From assembly GCF_007750855.1 (NCBI RefSeq), contig NZ_CP036291.1:5022001-5086000 (forward strand): a stretch of DNA of 64,000 bases, given 5' to 3'. A program made the translations under genes and the position numbers. This stretch comes from Pirellulimonas nuda. Lineage in GTDB: Bacteria; Planctomycetota; Planctomycetia; Pirellulales; Lacipirellulaceae. This document shows positions 1 to 7,349 of this stretch, piece by piece. The notes under the pieces are model-generated. The model did no database searches. It had not been told where the DNA came from and saw only the letters and a list, made by a program, of their open reading frames with translations. Every line of letters starts with the position of its first letter. The first letter of the stretch is position 1.

Positions 1-1
1 T

Positions 2-1033
2 GCGGCCGACGACTCGGACCGCGGCGAACGCGTCACCGGCAAGGGCCGGCTCACCCGCCGGCGGACCGTCGCGGGCGCCGAGGTGACCCAGGACGATTCC
101 GGCTCGTTGGTGCTCCCCGAGGTCGACCGCACCGTCTGCCGGATGGGCCGCGTGCTGCGCGTGCAGGGGCTGGTCAGCATCGTCCAGATGGAAGACGGCC
201 GGCTGCTGGCCTGCGCCACACGGCAGCTCCTCAAGCAGCTATCGACCGAGCTGCGGCACGTGGTGGCCGCCGGCGACCGCGTGTGGGTCCGCCCCGAGGG
301 GCAGCGCGAGGGAGTGATCGAGCGCGTCGAGCCCCGCACCGGCGTACTGAGCCGCAGCAGCCGCGGCCGGCAGCACCTGATCGTGGTGAACGTTGACCAG
401 GTGCTGATCGTCGCCAGCGCGGCCGAACCGCGGATCAAGCCTAACCTGATCGACCGCTACCTGCTGACCTGCGAGAAGATGAGAATCCGGCCGATCGTGT
501 GCATCAACAAGATCGACCTGGTCGACCCCGTGTCGGTGATGCCGCTGGCAGGGGTCTACTCGCAGTTGGGCTACGACGTGCTATGCCTCTCGGCCCGCAG
601 CGGTCAGGGGCTGGACGCGCTACGCCGGCTCACGGCGGGGAAGGCGACGGCCCTTTCGGGCCAGAGCGGGGTGGGGAAGTCGTCGCTGCTCAACGCGCTC
701 GACCCGGGGCTAGCGCTGCGGATCCAAACGGTAAGCGCCGAGTCTCAGAAGGGCCGCCACACCACCACCACCGCCGAGCTGATCCCGCTGGCCGACGGCG
801 GCTGGGTGGTCGACACCCCGGGGATCCGCCAGTTCCAGCTCTGGGACACCATCCCGAAGGAACTCGACGGCTACTTCCGCGAGCTGCGCCCGTACGTCAG
901 CCAGTGCCGCTACCCCGACTGCACCCACACGCACGAAGACGAGTGCGCGGTGAAGAACGCGGTGGCAGATAACCACATCGACCCACGCCGCTACGAGAGC
1001 TTCCTGCAGATGCAAGCCGGCGACGACTTCTAG
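2..1033 (+). CDS. rsgA: Ribosome small-subunit-dependent GTPase RsgA (5' truncated by window edge)
   Basis: Circularly permuted GTPase that acts in late 30S subunit maturation. The G motifs occur in permuted order: NKIDL (G4), then GQSGVGKSS (G1/P-loop), a threonine-rich switch (HTTTT, G2) and DTPGIRQF (G3). A C-terminal zinc knuckle follows, with Cys-x5-Cys-x-His-x5-Cys spacing in CRYPDCTHTHEDEC. An OB-fold region precedes the GTPase domain. A GTG at 83 could serve as start, but the same frame is open back to base 2 and encodes DRGERVTGKGRLTRRRTV, a basic segment I recognise from the N-terminus of planctomycete RsgA. The true start is therefore outside the window; 343 residues are visible. 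Family assignment is very secure. Confidence 0.95.
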   Translation, partial: AADDSDRGERVTGKGRLTRRRTVAGAEVTQDDSGSLVLPEVDRTVCRMGRVLRVQGLVSIVQMEDGRLLACATRQLLKQLSTELRHVVAAGDRVWVRPEGQREGVIERVEPRTGVLSRSSRGRQHLIVVNVDQVLIVASAAEPRIKPNLIDRYLLTCEKMRIRPIVCINKIDLVDPVSVMPLAGVYSQLGYDVLCLSARSGQGLDALRRLTAGKATALSGQSGVGKSSLLNALDPGLALRIQTVSAESQKGRHTTTTAELIPLADGGWVVDTPGIRQFQLWDTIPKELDGYFRELRPYVSQCRYPDCTHTHEDECAVKNAVADNHIDPRRYESFLQMQAGDDF

Positions 1034-1071
1034 CGTGCCCCAAGCAAGCGGGCGAGCCGTCGGCGCCCGGC

Positions 1072-1344
1072 TCAGCTACCGGCGCCGGAGCTTTCTGCCC
1101 GTCTGGCCGCCCCCTCCGCCAACTTCTCCGCCCAACCCGGCGGGGGCGTGTCGCGTCCCTCCCACGGGTCGTTGAGCCCCAGCGTGCCGTCGGGCTGCTC
1201 GTAGTAGAGGTGACCGAGGATGGAGTAGACGTTGGGCACGCCCATCCGGCGGCTGTGCTCTTGGGCTTCACGGACGCCACGGTTAAAGATACGCGTGAAG
1301 TTCTCACTCCGGGCGTGGTAGCCGTTGCTGTTGGATTCACTCAT
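1072..1344 (-). CDS. Small protein (90 aa) downstream of a zeta-toxin-like kinase, possible antitoxin
   Basis: Unrecognised small soluble protein. The ATG at 1344 has a strong Shine-Dalgarno (GGAGG, spacing 9) lying inside the upstream gene, and the two genes overlap by 8 bp, so they are almost certainly co-translated. An N-terminal amphipathic stretch (NFTRIFNRGVREAQEHSRR) leads to GVPNVYSI and then YYEQPDGTLGL. That layout (helix, G-x-P, then a strand with an acidic 'PDG' turn) resembles small proteins often paired with zeta/AAA kinases, which is why an antitoxin role is suggested. This is inference from context; no catalytic motif is visible. Confidence 0.7.
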   Translation of the reverse strand: MSESNSNGYHARSENFTRIFNRGVREAQEHSRRMGVPNVYSILGHLYYEQPDGTLGLNDPWEGRDTPPPGWAEKLAEGAARRAESSGAGS

Positions 1345-1924
1345 GTTCAACTACCTCCGCAAGCGTAAAGTAGCGGGCCAACTCCGCGTCGTTCACTGGA
1401 GTAAGTTTGTCTTGCTCACCGGAAGCGACAAGTTGGGGACTATTCAGAGCGTTGCGATACAGTTTCCACTCATCCGCTAGCGGACGGTAAAGGTTCCAAA
1501 AGTTCTTTAGCGTCCGCGAAAAGCGTCTCCGCACGTCTTCCTCGGGCACATTGTGTCCACCCTTTCGGTGACGCTCCTTCACCCGCTGTAGCGAGGCGTC
1601 GGCTGAGTCAACGTACACCATCACCATCGAAACGCGGTAGCCAACCTTACGTGCGGCTTTCAGGTTTGCCGCAAGCGACTTGCCCGACAGTGTAGATTCT
1701 ACGATGAAGCTGGACCGCAGGCCAATCAGCTCGGCCAGCCGCTCCACAAACAGCCTCCCCGCCGCCACGGCTACCTCCTCCACCGCCTCGGGGCGCAGCT
1801 CCGCCGCGATCGCGTCCGCGCTCAGGTAGGGCTCCGGGTACTCCTCCAGGTAGGCGCGTACAAAGGTAGTCTTGCCGGCCCCGTTGGGGCCGCCTACCAC
1901 GGTGATCCGCGGGGCGTCGTTCAT
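1337..1924 (-). CDS. Zeta-toxin-like P-loop kinase
   Basis: 195-aa P-loop NTPase of the zeta toxin/AAA_33 group, whose characterised members phosphorylate UDP-N-acetylglucosamine sugars. The Walker A is GGPNGAGKTT at residues 12-21. LSADAIAAELRPE follows where the family has its substrate-binding acidic residue, then VESTLSGKS, and RHRKGGHNVP near residue 125, the lid segment typical of these small zeta-like proteins. Compact length and lack of an N-terminal epsilon-type antitoxin domain match chromosomal stand-alone versions. The gene overlaps the following 90-aa gene, giving a toxin-first, partner-second order, opposite to classical epsilon-zeta. Toxicity itself is not shown by the sequence; a housekeeping sugar or nucleotide kinase is possible. 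Confidence 0.8.
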   Translation of the reverse strand: MNDAPRITVVGGPNGAGKTTFVRAYLEEYPEPYLSADAIAAELRPEAVEEVAVAAGRLFVERLAELIGLRSSFIVESTLSGKSLAANLKAARKVGYRVSMVMVYVDSADASLQRVKERHRKGGHNVPEEDVRRRFSRTLKNFWNLYRPLADEWKLYRNALNSPQLVASGEQDKLTPVNDAELARYFTLAEVVEHE

Positions 1925-1931
1925 AGAGAAG

Positions 1932-2996
1932 CTACATCGGAGTGAAGTCGGCGTCCGCCTCCAGCCCCAGCACGAACTCCGCCAGCAGGTCGGCGCACAT
2001 GTCCAGGTCGTCCAGCGAGCACATCTCTACCGCGCTGTGCATGTAGCGGTTGGGGACGCTCACCAGGCCCGCCGCGACCCCCGCTCGCGAGAGCTGCAGC
2101 GCGTTGGCGTCGGTGCCAGTGCCGCGGCCGATGGCGTTCCACTGGATCGGGATGCCCGCCTTCTCGCCGGAGTCGCGGAGCCGAGCCACCACAATGGGGT
2201 TCATGTTCGGTCCGCGGCTCACCACGGGGCCGCCGCCGAGCTTGATGTCGCCCTCCTGCTTCTTGTCGATCGTGGGGCAGTCGGTAGAGAACGTTACGTC
2301 AACGGCGATGCCCACGTGCGGATCGACCCCGTACGCGGCGGTCTGGGCGCCGCGCAGGCCCACCTCTTCCTGCACCGTTGAGACCGCGTGGACGGCCACC
2401 TTGAGCCCCCCCTTGGCCTGGGCGCGGCGGGCCGCTTCTAGGCAGACCCACAGGCCGGTCTTGTCGTCCATGCCGGGCGAGTTGGCTAGGTTGTTCCGCA
2501 TCTCTTGGTAGCCCAGCTTCAGCGTGACGGGGTCGCCGATCCGCACCATGCTCTCTGCTTCTTTCTTGTCCTTGGCGCCGATGTCGAGCCACAGGTCCTT
2601 GGCCTTGACCACCTGCTTGCGCTCTTCTTCGTCGAGCAGGTGGATCGGCTTGCGGGCGATCACCCCGGGGATCGGACCCCCGACCGTATAGATCGTCATC
2701 CGTTGGCCGATCAGTTGCTGGGGGTCCCAGCCGCCGATGGTGCCGGTGTAGATGTAGCCCTCGTCGCTGATGTGCGTCACCAGCAGCCCGATCTGGTCGC
2801 AGTGGCCCGCGAACATCACGCGTAGCGGGGCTTTCGGGTTGCACGAAACCACCACATTGCCGTGCAGGTCGGTGCGGACCTCGTCCGCGAAGCCTTCGGC
2901 GTACTTCCGCACCAAGCCCTGAACGGGCTCTTCGTACCCCGACGGGCTGGGGGTCTCCAGGATCTGCTGAAAGAACTTCTTGGCGGCCGGTTCCAT
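1932..2996 (-). CDS. M42 family metalloaminopeptidase (FrvX-like)
   Basis: Predicted cytosolic dinuclear zinc aminopeptidase (M42, glutamyl aminopeptidase/tetrahedral peptidase group) that trims short peptides. Metal and catalytic residues are all in place: His in AGHCDQIG, bridging Asp in GMDDKTG, the EE pair in VQEEVGLRGA, Asp in IAVDVT and the last His in RYMHSAVE. Length (354 aa) is normal. The ATG at 2996 is preceded by AGGAGC. It ends 7 bp before the start of the zeta-like gene on the same strand, so readthrough into that gene is possible. Some annotations call this family endoglucanase M, a historical misnomer. Confidence 0.93.
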   Translation of the reverse strand: MEPAAKKFFQQILETPSPSGYEEPVQGLVRKYAEGFADEVRTDLHGNVVVSCNPKAPLRVMFAGHCDQIGLLVTHISDEGYIYTGTIGGWDPQQLIGQRMTIYTVGGPIPGVIARKPIHLLDEEERKQVVKAKDLWLDIGAKDKKEAESMVRIGDPVTLKLGYQEMRNNLANSPGMDDKTGLWVCLEAARRAQAKGGLKVAVHAVSTVQEEVGLRGAQTAAYGVDPHVGIAVDVTFSTDCPTIDKKQEGDIKLGGGPVVSRGPNMNPIVVARLRDSGEKAGIPIQWNAIGRGTGTDANALQLSRAGVAAGLVSVPNRYMHSAVEMCSLDDLDMCADLLAEFVLGLEADADFTPM

Positions 2997-3129
2997 GGTG
3001 CTCCTGAAAGCGATGGTCTGCGGTGGGTGTACTTCCGCAGTAGGGTAACAAATCGCGACGCCCCTTGCAGGCGGTCAATAGCCGCCGAGCTACGCCTCGG
3101 CGCGGGGGCGGCTATGCGTGGCCCGGCGG

Positions 3130-3570
3130 CTAGTCCCCGCTCGTGGGGGGCCATTCTCCCAGCTCCAGCACGTTGCCGTCTGGGTCGAAGCAGAAGACCC
3201 GCTGGTAGCCGTAGTCGACCAGCGGCCTGTCGATGAACTCGACCCCCGCCGCACGCAGCACCCGGGCCGCGTAGGCGGCGTCGGGGACCGAGAACGCCAG
3301 GTGGCTCTTGCGGGTGTCGATCCGGTCGCGGGGCGGGTTGAAGTTGGGGTCGCGGATCAGGTGGATCGTCATCCCGGCCCCTTCGCGATAGAGCCAGGCG
3401 CCCTCGAAGTCGAACCCGGGGCGGGGGACCTCGCGGAAGCCCAGCAGGTCGCGGTAGAAGGCGACGCTCCGCGGCACGTCGCGGCAGTTGAGCGCGGCGT
3501 GGTTGATGGGGCCGGTGGGGATGGGGCCAAGGGGGCGGGGGTCGGTGCTGGGATCGGTGGGCGCCGGCAT
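3130..3570 (-). CDS. VOC family (glyoxalase/bleomycin-resistance fold) protein
   Basis: 146-aa single-chain vicinal oxygen chelate protein with two beta-alpha-beta-beta-beta modules. Candidate metal ligands sit where glyoxalase-I-like enzymes have them: His in INHAALN, His in MTIHLIRD, His in KSHLAFSV and Glu in GNVLELGEW. The central SVAFYRDLLGFREV and the ending FDPDGNVLEL are diagnostic of the superfamily. The first 20 residues are Pro/Thr-rich and probably unstructured. The substrate cannot be read from the sequence; lactoylglutathione-lyase-like or dioxygenase-like activity is only a family guess. Confidence 0.9.
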   Translation of the reverse strand: MPAPTDPSTDPRPLGPIPTGPINHAALNCRDVPRSVAFYRDLLGFREVPRPGFDFEGAWLYREGAGMTIHLIRDPNFNPPRDRIDTRKSHLAFSVPDAAYAARVLRAAGVEFIDRPLVDYGYQRVFCFDPDGNVLELGEWPPTSGD

Positions 3571-3742
3571 TGCTTGCAGTGGGGGATTGGGTGAGGGGGG
3601 TTGTGCCGATTGTACCGGTTCAGCTCACGCCGACCGCAGGGCGCCGCCGAAAACTTGGGAGGGCCTACCGCGCACCGCGGCGGGCCTATCGTAATTCGCC
3701 AAGCCCATCCGTCCGGCGTTATGCCGGCGTGGAGTGACTTCT

Positions 3743-4312
3743 ATGCACGCTCGATTGTTGTCCCTGGTTGCGCTCGCCGCCCTGCTGCCGACCTCGGTCG
3801 GCTGCCTGCACCACTGCCAGATGCTGTGCGGAAGCAGCGTGGGCTGCGGCGCCGAGGTGGGCTGTTGCGACTGCGCCGGGGGCCGCGGCGAGGCCTTCAA
3901 GAAGTGGAAGTGCGGCTCCTGCGAAGGGCCAAAGATCTGCGTCTGCACCGGCCCCGACTGCTGCGACACCTCCTGCGGATGCGGCGGCTGCTGCGAGCCG
4001 GTGTGCGGGTGCGCCGAGCCCGCTTGCGGCTGCGAGCCGGCCTGCGGGTGTGAGCCCGCCTGCGGTTGTGACGTCGGCTGCTGCGACACGTGCGGCGGCG
4101 GATGTTGCGGCTTCGGCATCGGCAAGATGTGCGGGAAGCTGATCGGCAAGCTGTGCGGCTGCGGCGGGTGTGACGGCGAGCTCTACTGGAGCGAGTGGCA
4201 CAACGACCCGCCGCGTTGCTGCGACCCCTGCGACAAGTGCGGCAACTGGGTGGGCCCTTCGGGCGGCTCCTACCGGGCGCCTTACGCGACGCCCTGCCCG
4301 ACTTGCAACTGA
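3743..4312 (+). CDS. Cysteine-rich exported protein with CGCEPA repeats
   Basis: 189-aa protein with an N-terminal hydrophobic signal (MHARLLSLVALAALLPTSVGC) and about 50 cysteines. Cys at residue 21 ends a poor lipobox (SVGC), so lipoprotein processing is possible but uncertain. The middle carries tandem repeats of the type CGCEPA. The C-terminus has NDPPRCCDPCDKCGNWVG, a motif I recognise from small planctomycete Cys-rich proteins. I chose the ATG at 3743, which has GGAG eight bases upstream, over the GTG at 3734. A perfect 8-bp hairpin follows the stop. Function unknown; a disulfide-dense envelope or metal-binding structural protein is a reasonable guess. Confidence 0.8.
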   Translation: MHARLLSLVALAALLPTSVGCLHHCQMLCGSSVGCGAEVGCCDCAGGRGEAFKKWKCGSCEGPKICVCTGPDCCDTSCGCGGCCEPVCGCAEPACGCEPACGCEPACGCDVGCCDTCGGGCCGFGIGKMCGKLIGKLCGCGGCDGELYWSEWHNDPPRCCDPCDKCGNWVGPSGGSYRAPYATPCPTCN

Positions 4313-4326
4313 TCCGATGGACTGCT

Positions 4327-4346
4327 CGGCGGACTAGCGTCCGCCG
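4327..4346. terminator. Short perfect hairpin after the Cys-rich gene
   Basis: CGGCGGAC-TAGC-GTCCGCCG, an 8-bp perfect stem with a 4-nt loop, 15 bp after the stop of the plus-strand Cys-rich gene and about 40 bp beyond the stop of tatD on the other strand. There is no T-run, so termination efficiency is uncertain. Confidence 0.45.
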
Positions 4347-4360
4347 CTCTGAGAAGGCTT

Positions 4361-4385
4361 CTCCGCTTACTGGCGTGCGCGGCTC
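4361..4385. repeat. Dispersed 25-bp repeat unit, copy 1 (single arm)
   Basis: CTCCGCTTACTGGCGTGCGC followed by GGCTC. It differs at one base from the right arm of the hairpin at 5217-5278. It ends on the stop codon of tatD (TGA, read on the minus strand at 4386-4384). Confidence 0.7.
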
Positions 4386-5172
4386 ATGGGATATTGAACA
4401 GCCGGTTCGCGTTTGCGGTGGTTTGGGTCGCGAGTTGTGCGAGCGTGACGCCGCGCACCTCCGCTAGCCGGCCGGCGGTGTGCAGCACGTGGGCCGGCTC
4501 GTTCCGGCGGACTTTGCGGACCGGCTCGGGCGACAGGTAGGGAGAGTCCGTCTCTACCATCAAGCGGTCGGCCGGGATGGCGCGGGCGACCTCACGGATC
4601 GTGTCCGACTTCTTGTACGTCGCCATGCCCGCGAAGCTGATGTGCAGCCCCATCGCAATGCACTCTTCGGCCATCGCTCCGTCGCCGACAAACGAGTGCA
4701 TTACTCCGCGCAGCGGCCCGTGGCGGTACGCGTCGCGGAGCATCGCGAGCATGTCTGTATCGCAATCTCGCGTGTGGATCACCACCGGCAGCCCCGTGGC
4801 GCGTGAGAGCGCAAGATGCCGCTGGAAGTAGTCCTGCTGCAGCTCGAACGGCGCAAAGTCCCAGTGGCGGTCGAGCCCCGTCTCGCCCAGGGCGACTGCC
4901 CGGTCCCGGCCGGCAAGCTCTACGACACGGTCCCAATCGTCCGCCGCGGCCTCGGCCGTATGGTTCGGGTGGATGCCGACGGCCGCGTAGACCTCCGGGG
5001 GCTTTCCACCACGCGGCTGGGCGAGTTTCAAGCAGGCCTCGCTCGACGCACGCGTCACTCCAACGGCCACGATCCGAGTCACGCCGGCCTGGGCCGCGCG
5101 GGCCAGCACCTGGGGCCGGTCGGAATCAAAGGCGTCTTGGTCGAGGTGGGCGTGGGTGTCGAACAACTGCAT
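4384..5172 (-). CDS. TatD family metal-dependent hydrolase (DNase)
   Basis: 262-aa TIM-barrel metallohydrolase of the TatD/YcfH group, Mg-dependent 3'-5' exonucleases linked to DNA repair and turnover. All hallmark motifs are present in order: DTHAHLD at residues 5-11, VGIHPNHT, LGETGLD with the metal-ligand Glu, VIHTRD, GVMHSFVGD and VETDSPYLSPEP. Length is standard. The gene follows a 156-aa protein on the same strand, separated by a near-perfect 25-bp hairpin, so it may be transcribed independently of the nuo cluster. The exact paralogue (TatD versus YcfH/YjjV) cannot be fixed. Confidence 0.94.
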   Translation of the reverse strand: MQLFDTHAHLDQDAFDSDRPQVLARAAQAGVTRIVAVGVTRASSEACLKLAQPRGGKPPEVYAAVGIHPNHTAEAAADDWDRVVELAGRDRAVALGETGLDRHWDFAPFELQQDYFQRHLALSRATGLPVVIHTRDCDTDMLAMLRDAYRHGPLRGVMHSFVGDGAMAEECIAMGLHISFAGMATYKKSDTIREVARAIPADRLMVETDSPYLSPEPVRKVRRNEPAHVLHTAGRLAEVRGVTLAQLATQTTANANRLFNIP

Positions 5173-5216
5173 GGGGGTAGTCTAGCGTGTTGCGTAAGAA
5201 ACCTGGCAAGCGGGTT

Positions 5217-5278
5217 GAGCCGCGCACGTCAGCAAGCGGAGCAGTGCAACGAACTCCGCTTACTGACGTGCGCGGCTC
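5217..5278. repeat. Near-perfect 25-bp inverted repeat (hairpin), dispersed repeat copy 2
   Basis: Left arm 5217-5241 and right arm 5254-5278 are reverse complements with a single mismatch, separated by 12 nt. The right arm matches the unit at 4361-4385 with one difference. The right arm covers the stop codon at 5260-5262 and the last residues (SRARQ) of the 156-aa gene. It may also act as terminator or mRNA stabiliser between this gene and tatD. Confidence 0.8.
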
Positions 5279-5730
5279 GCAGCGGCTGCGCTGCTCGACT
5301 GGATCTCCGACTCGAGCACCTGCAGGTGCCCCAGCGTCATCCCGTGCGCCTCTTCCAGCAGCATCTTGGCGGTGCGTGTCAGGCCCGGGCGCTCGGCTTC
5401 TGCCCGCAAGGCCGCGGCGTCTTCGCGCTGACGCTTCACGGCGCGCTGCAGCAGGTAGCCAAGGGCCAGGTCGTGGCTGTCCGTGAACGCCATCGGGTAG
5501 GCGCCCGCGCCGGGCATGCCGTCTAGCCCGCGGAGCTGTTCGGCGAGGCGGTCCGCCATGTCCTGTTGGTCGTCCGCGATGTCGTGAAGCGTGGTGAGCG
5601 TTTGATCCTCTGCCGCGGCGAGCCGGCTTGTTTGCGCCAGGTACCGCACGAACGACGAGCGCAGCAGTTGCTGCACGCGGTCGAGCGCCGCGACGGAAAC
5701 AGCGGCCATCGGCGTCGGCTGGCTGGTCAT
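5260..5730 (-). CDS. 156-aa helical protein translationally coupled to nuoN
   Basis: Unrecognised protein. The ATG (5730-5728) overlaps the nuoN TGA (ATGA arrangement), so it belongs to the nuo transcript and is probably coupled. The sequence is almost entirely helical: LDRVQQLLRSSFVRYLAQTS, then TTLHDIADDQQDMADRLAEQ and LLEEAHGMTLGHLQVLESEI near the end. Spaced acidic and His residues (HD, DDQQD, EEAH, GH) are suggestive of a ferritin-like or four-helix-bundle protein, but I cannot assign metal ligands. The last five residues and the stop codon fall inside a dispersed palindromic repeat. Possible roles are complex I assembly or oxidative-stress protection; both are guesses. Confidence 0.75.
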   Translation of the reverse strand: MTSQPTPMAAVSVAALDRVQQLLRSSFVRYLAQTSRLAAAEDQTLTTLHDIADDQQDMADRLAEQLRGLDGMPGAGAYPMAFTDSHDLALGYLLQRAVKRQREDAAALRAEAERPGLTRTAKMLLEEAHGMTLGHLQVLESEIQSSSAAAASRARQ

Positions 5731-7349
5731 GGCCACAGCCCCCGGGCGGCCTGCTGTGCGGCGTCGGCGAGCCCGCCCGGGAACAGCCCCAGCAGCACCA
5801 GCGGCAGCGTGACGGCCGCCACGTAGATGACGCTTAGCATGCCCAGTTGCACGGGGCCGCGGGTGTCGGGCTCGTCGTGCATCGTCGCCACGCGGGCGAC
5901 GCGCAGGTAGTAGACCAGCGAGATCGCGGTGTTCACCGCCGCAACGGCCAGCATGGTGATCGACAGCGGGCTCCACACCAGCGCCAGCGCCCGGAACGCC
6001 GCGAACTTGGCGAAGAACCCCGCCAAAGGCGGCATCCCCAGCAGGCTGAAAAGCACGACCGCCAGCGCCACGGCCGTAACCGGCGACGAGCGGATCAGCC
6101 CAGCGTAGTCGTCGATCTGGTCGCTGCCCGTCGAGCGCTCGACCAACGCGGCGATGGCGAAGGCGCCCAGGTTCATGAACAAGTAGACGCCGGCGTACAG
6201 CAGCAGCGCCGCGATCGCGAGTTCCGCGGTAGCCGGCTGGGCGCCGGCGACCGCTACCGCGGCGGCCACCGGCATCATCATGTAGCCGGCGTGGGCGATG
6301 GTGCTGTAGGCCAGCATCCGCTTCAGGCTGGTCTGAGCGTACGCGGCCAGGTTGCCGAAGGTGCAGGTAGCGATCGCCAGCGAGCCGATCAGCAGCGCTA
6401 CGAATCCGGCCGGAGTTGGGACGGCCGCGGGCGTCGCCGCCGCGACCTGTACGGCCGCGGGCGGGTCGGCGACCACGCGGTCGATCGGCGCCGTGGGGGT
6501 AGCGATCATCGCCACGCGCACCAGCAGCGCCAGGGCGGCGGTCTTCGAGGCCACCGACAGCAGGGCGCCGATCTCGGCCGGCGCCCCTTCGAACACGTCG
6601 GGGCACCAGAAGTGGAACGGCACGGCCGACAGCTTGAACGCCAGCCCGACCATGATCATCACCGCGGCCAGCATCAGCACCAGCGTTGGCGCTTGCGGTG
6701 ACGCCGACGCGGCAGTGTTCATCTCGGCCAGTCGACTCGCGAGGGTCGGCAAATGCGCGGTCCCCAGCAGCCCCGCGATCAGGCTGATGCCGTACAGCAT
6801 CACGCCGCTGGCGCCGGCGCCGAAAACGGCGTACTTGAGCGCCGCCTCGCCGGCGCGGGGGCGCCCCTTCTCGACGCCCGCCAGCACGTAGCTGGGGACG
6901 CTCGCCATCTCGACCGCCAGGAAGACGATCAGCAGGTGGTTGGCCTCCACCATCAGGCACATCCCCAGCAGGGCGCCGACCACCAGCACGTAGAAGTCCT
7001 GCCCGCTGGAGCGATCGGCGAGCCCCGTGAGCTTGGTCAGCAGCAACAGCAGCACCCCGAAGCCCAGCAGCAGCACGCGCAGGTACGCCGCCATCGGGTC
7101 GATCACCAGCATGCCGGTAAACAGCTCGGTGCGGTGCACCTCGGACAGGCCTTGCTGAGGGATCGCGGCCATGGCCGCGGCCGCGAGCCCGCCGAACGCC
7201 CACACCAGCGGGTCGACCCGCGACAGCAGCGGCAGCACCTTGGCCAGCAGCAGCACGACGATCGTCGCGCACAGCAACAGCTCCGGCAGGAAGCCCGGCA
7301 GGCTTACCGCGGTGGTGTCGTGCAGCAGTCGGTCGACCAGCAGGTTCAC
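5727..7349 (-). CDS. nuoN: NADH-quinone oxidoreductase subunit N
   Basis: 540-aa Mrp-antiporter-type membrane subunit of respiratory complex I, one of three proton-translocating modules. It has about 14 hydrophobic segments, the conserved LKRMLAYSTIAHAGYMM segment near residue 340 and the discontinuous-helix KLSAVPFHFWCPDVFEGAP with its lysine. The start is GTG at 7349 overlapping the nuoM stop (GTGA), and its own stop overlaps the next start (ATGA), so M, N and the 156-aa protein form a tightly coupled block. It is somewhat longer than E. coli NuoN because of Ala/Pro-rich inserts around residues 280-310. Confidence 0.95.
   Translation of the reverse strand: MNLLVDRLLHDTTAVSLPGFLPELLLCATIVVLLLAKVLPLLSRVDPLVWAFGGLAAAAMAAIPQQGLSEVHRTELFTGMLVIDPMAAYLRVLLLGFGVLLLLLTKLTGLADRSSGQDFYVLVVGALLGMCLMVEANHLLIVFLAVEMASVPSYVLAGVEKGRPRAGEAALKYAVFGAGASGVMLYGISLIAGLLGTAHLPTLASRLAEMNTAASASPQAPTLVLMLAAVMIMVGLAFKLSAVPFHFWCPDVFEGAPAEIGALLSVASKTAALALLVRVAMIATPTAPIDRVVADPPAAVQVAAATPAAVPTPAGFVALLIGSLAIATCTFGNLAAYAQTSLKRMLAYSTIAHAGYMMMPVAAAVAVAGAQPATAELAIAALLLYAGVYLFMNLGAFAIAALVERSTGSDQIDDYAGLIRSSPVTAVALAVVLFSLLGMPPLAGFFAKFAAFRALALVWSPLSITMLAVAAVNTAISLVYYLRVARVATMHDEPDTRGPVQLGMLSVIYVAAVTLPLVLLGLFPGGLADAAQQAARGLWP

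Noticed and set aside
5731..7272. Long minus-strand frame running into the 156-aa gene
   Set aside because: It is an out-of-frame shadow of nuoN with Arg/Gly-rich composition; only the part from ATG 5730 is a plausible protein.
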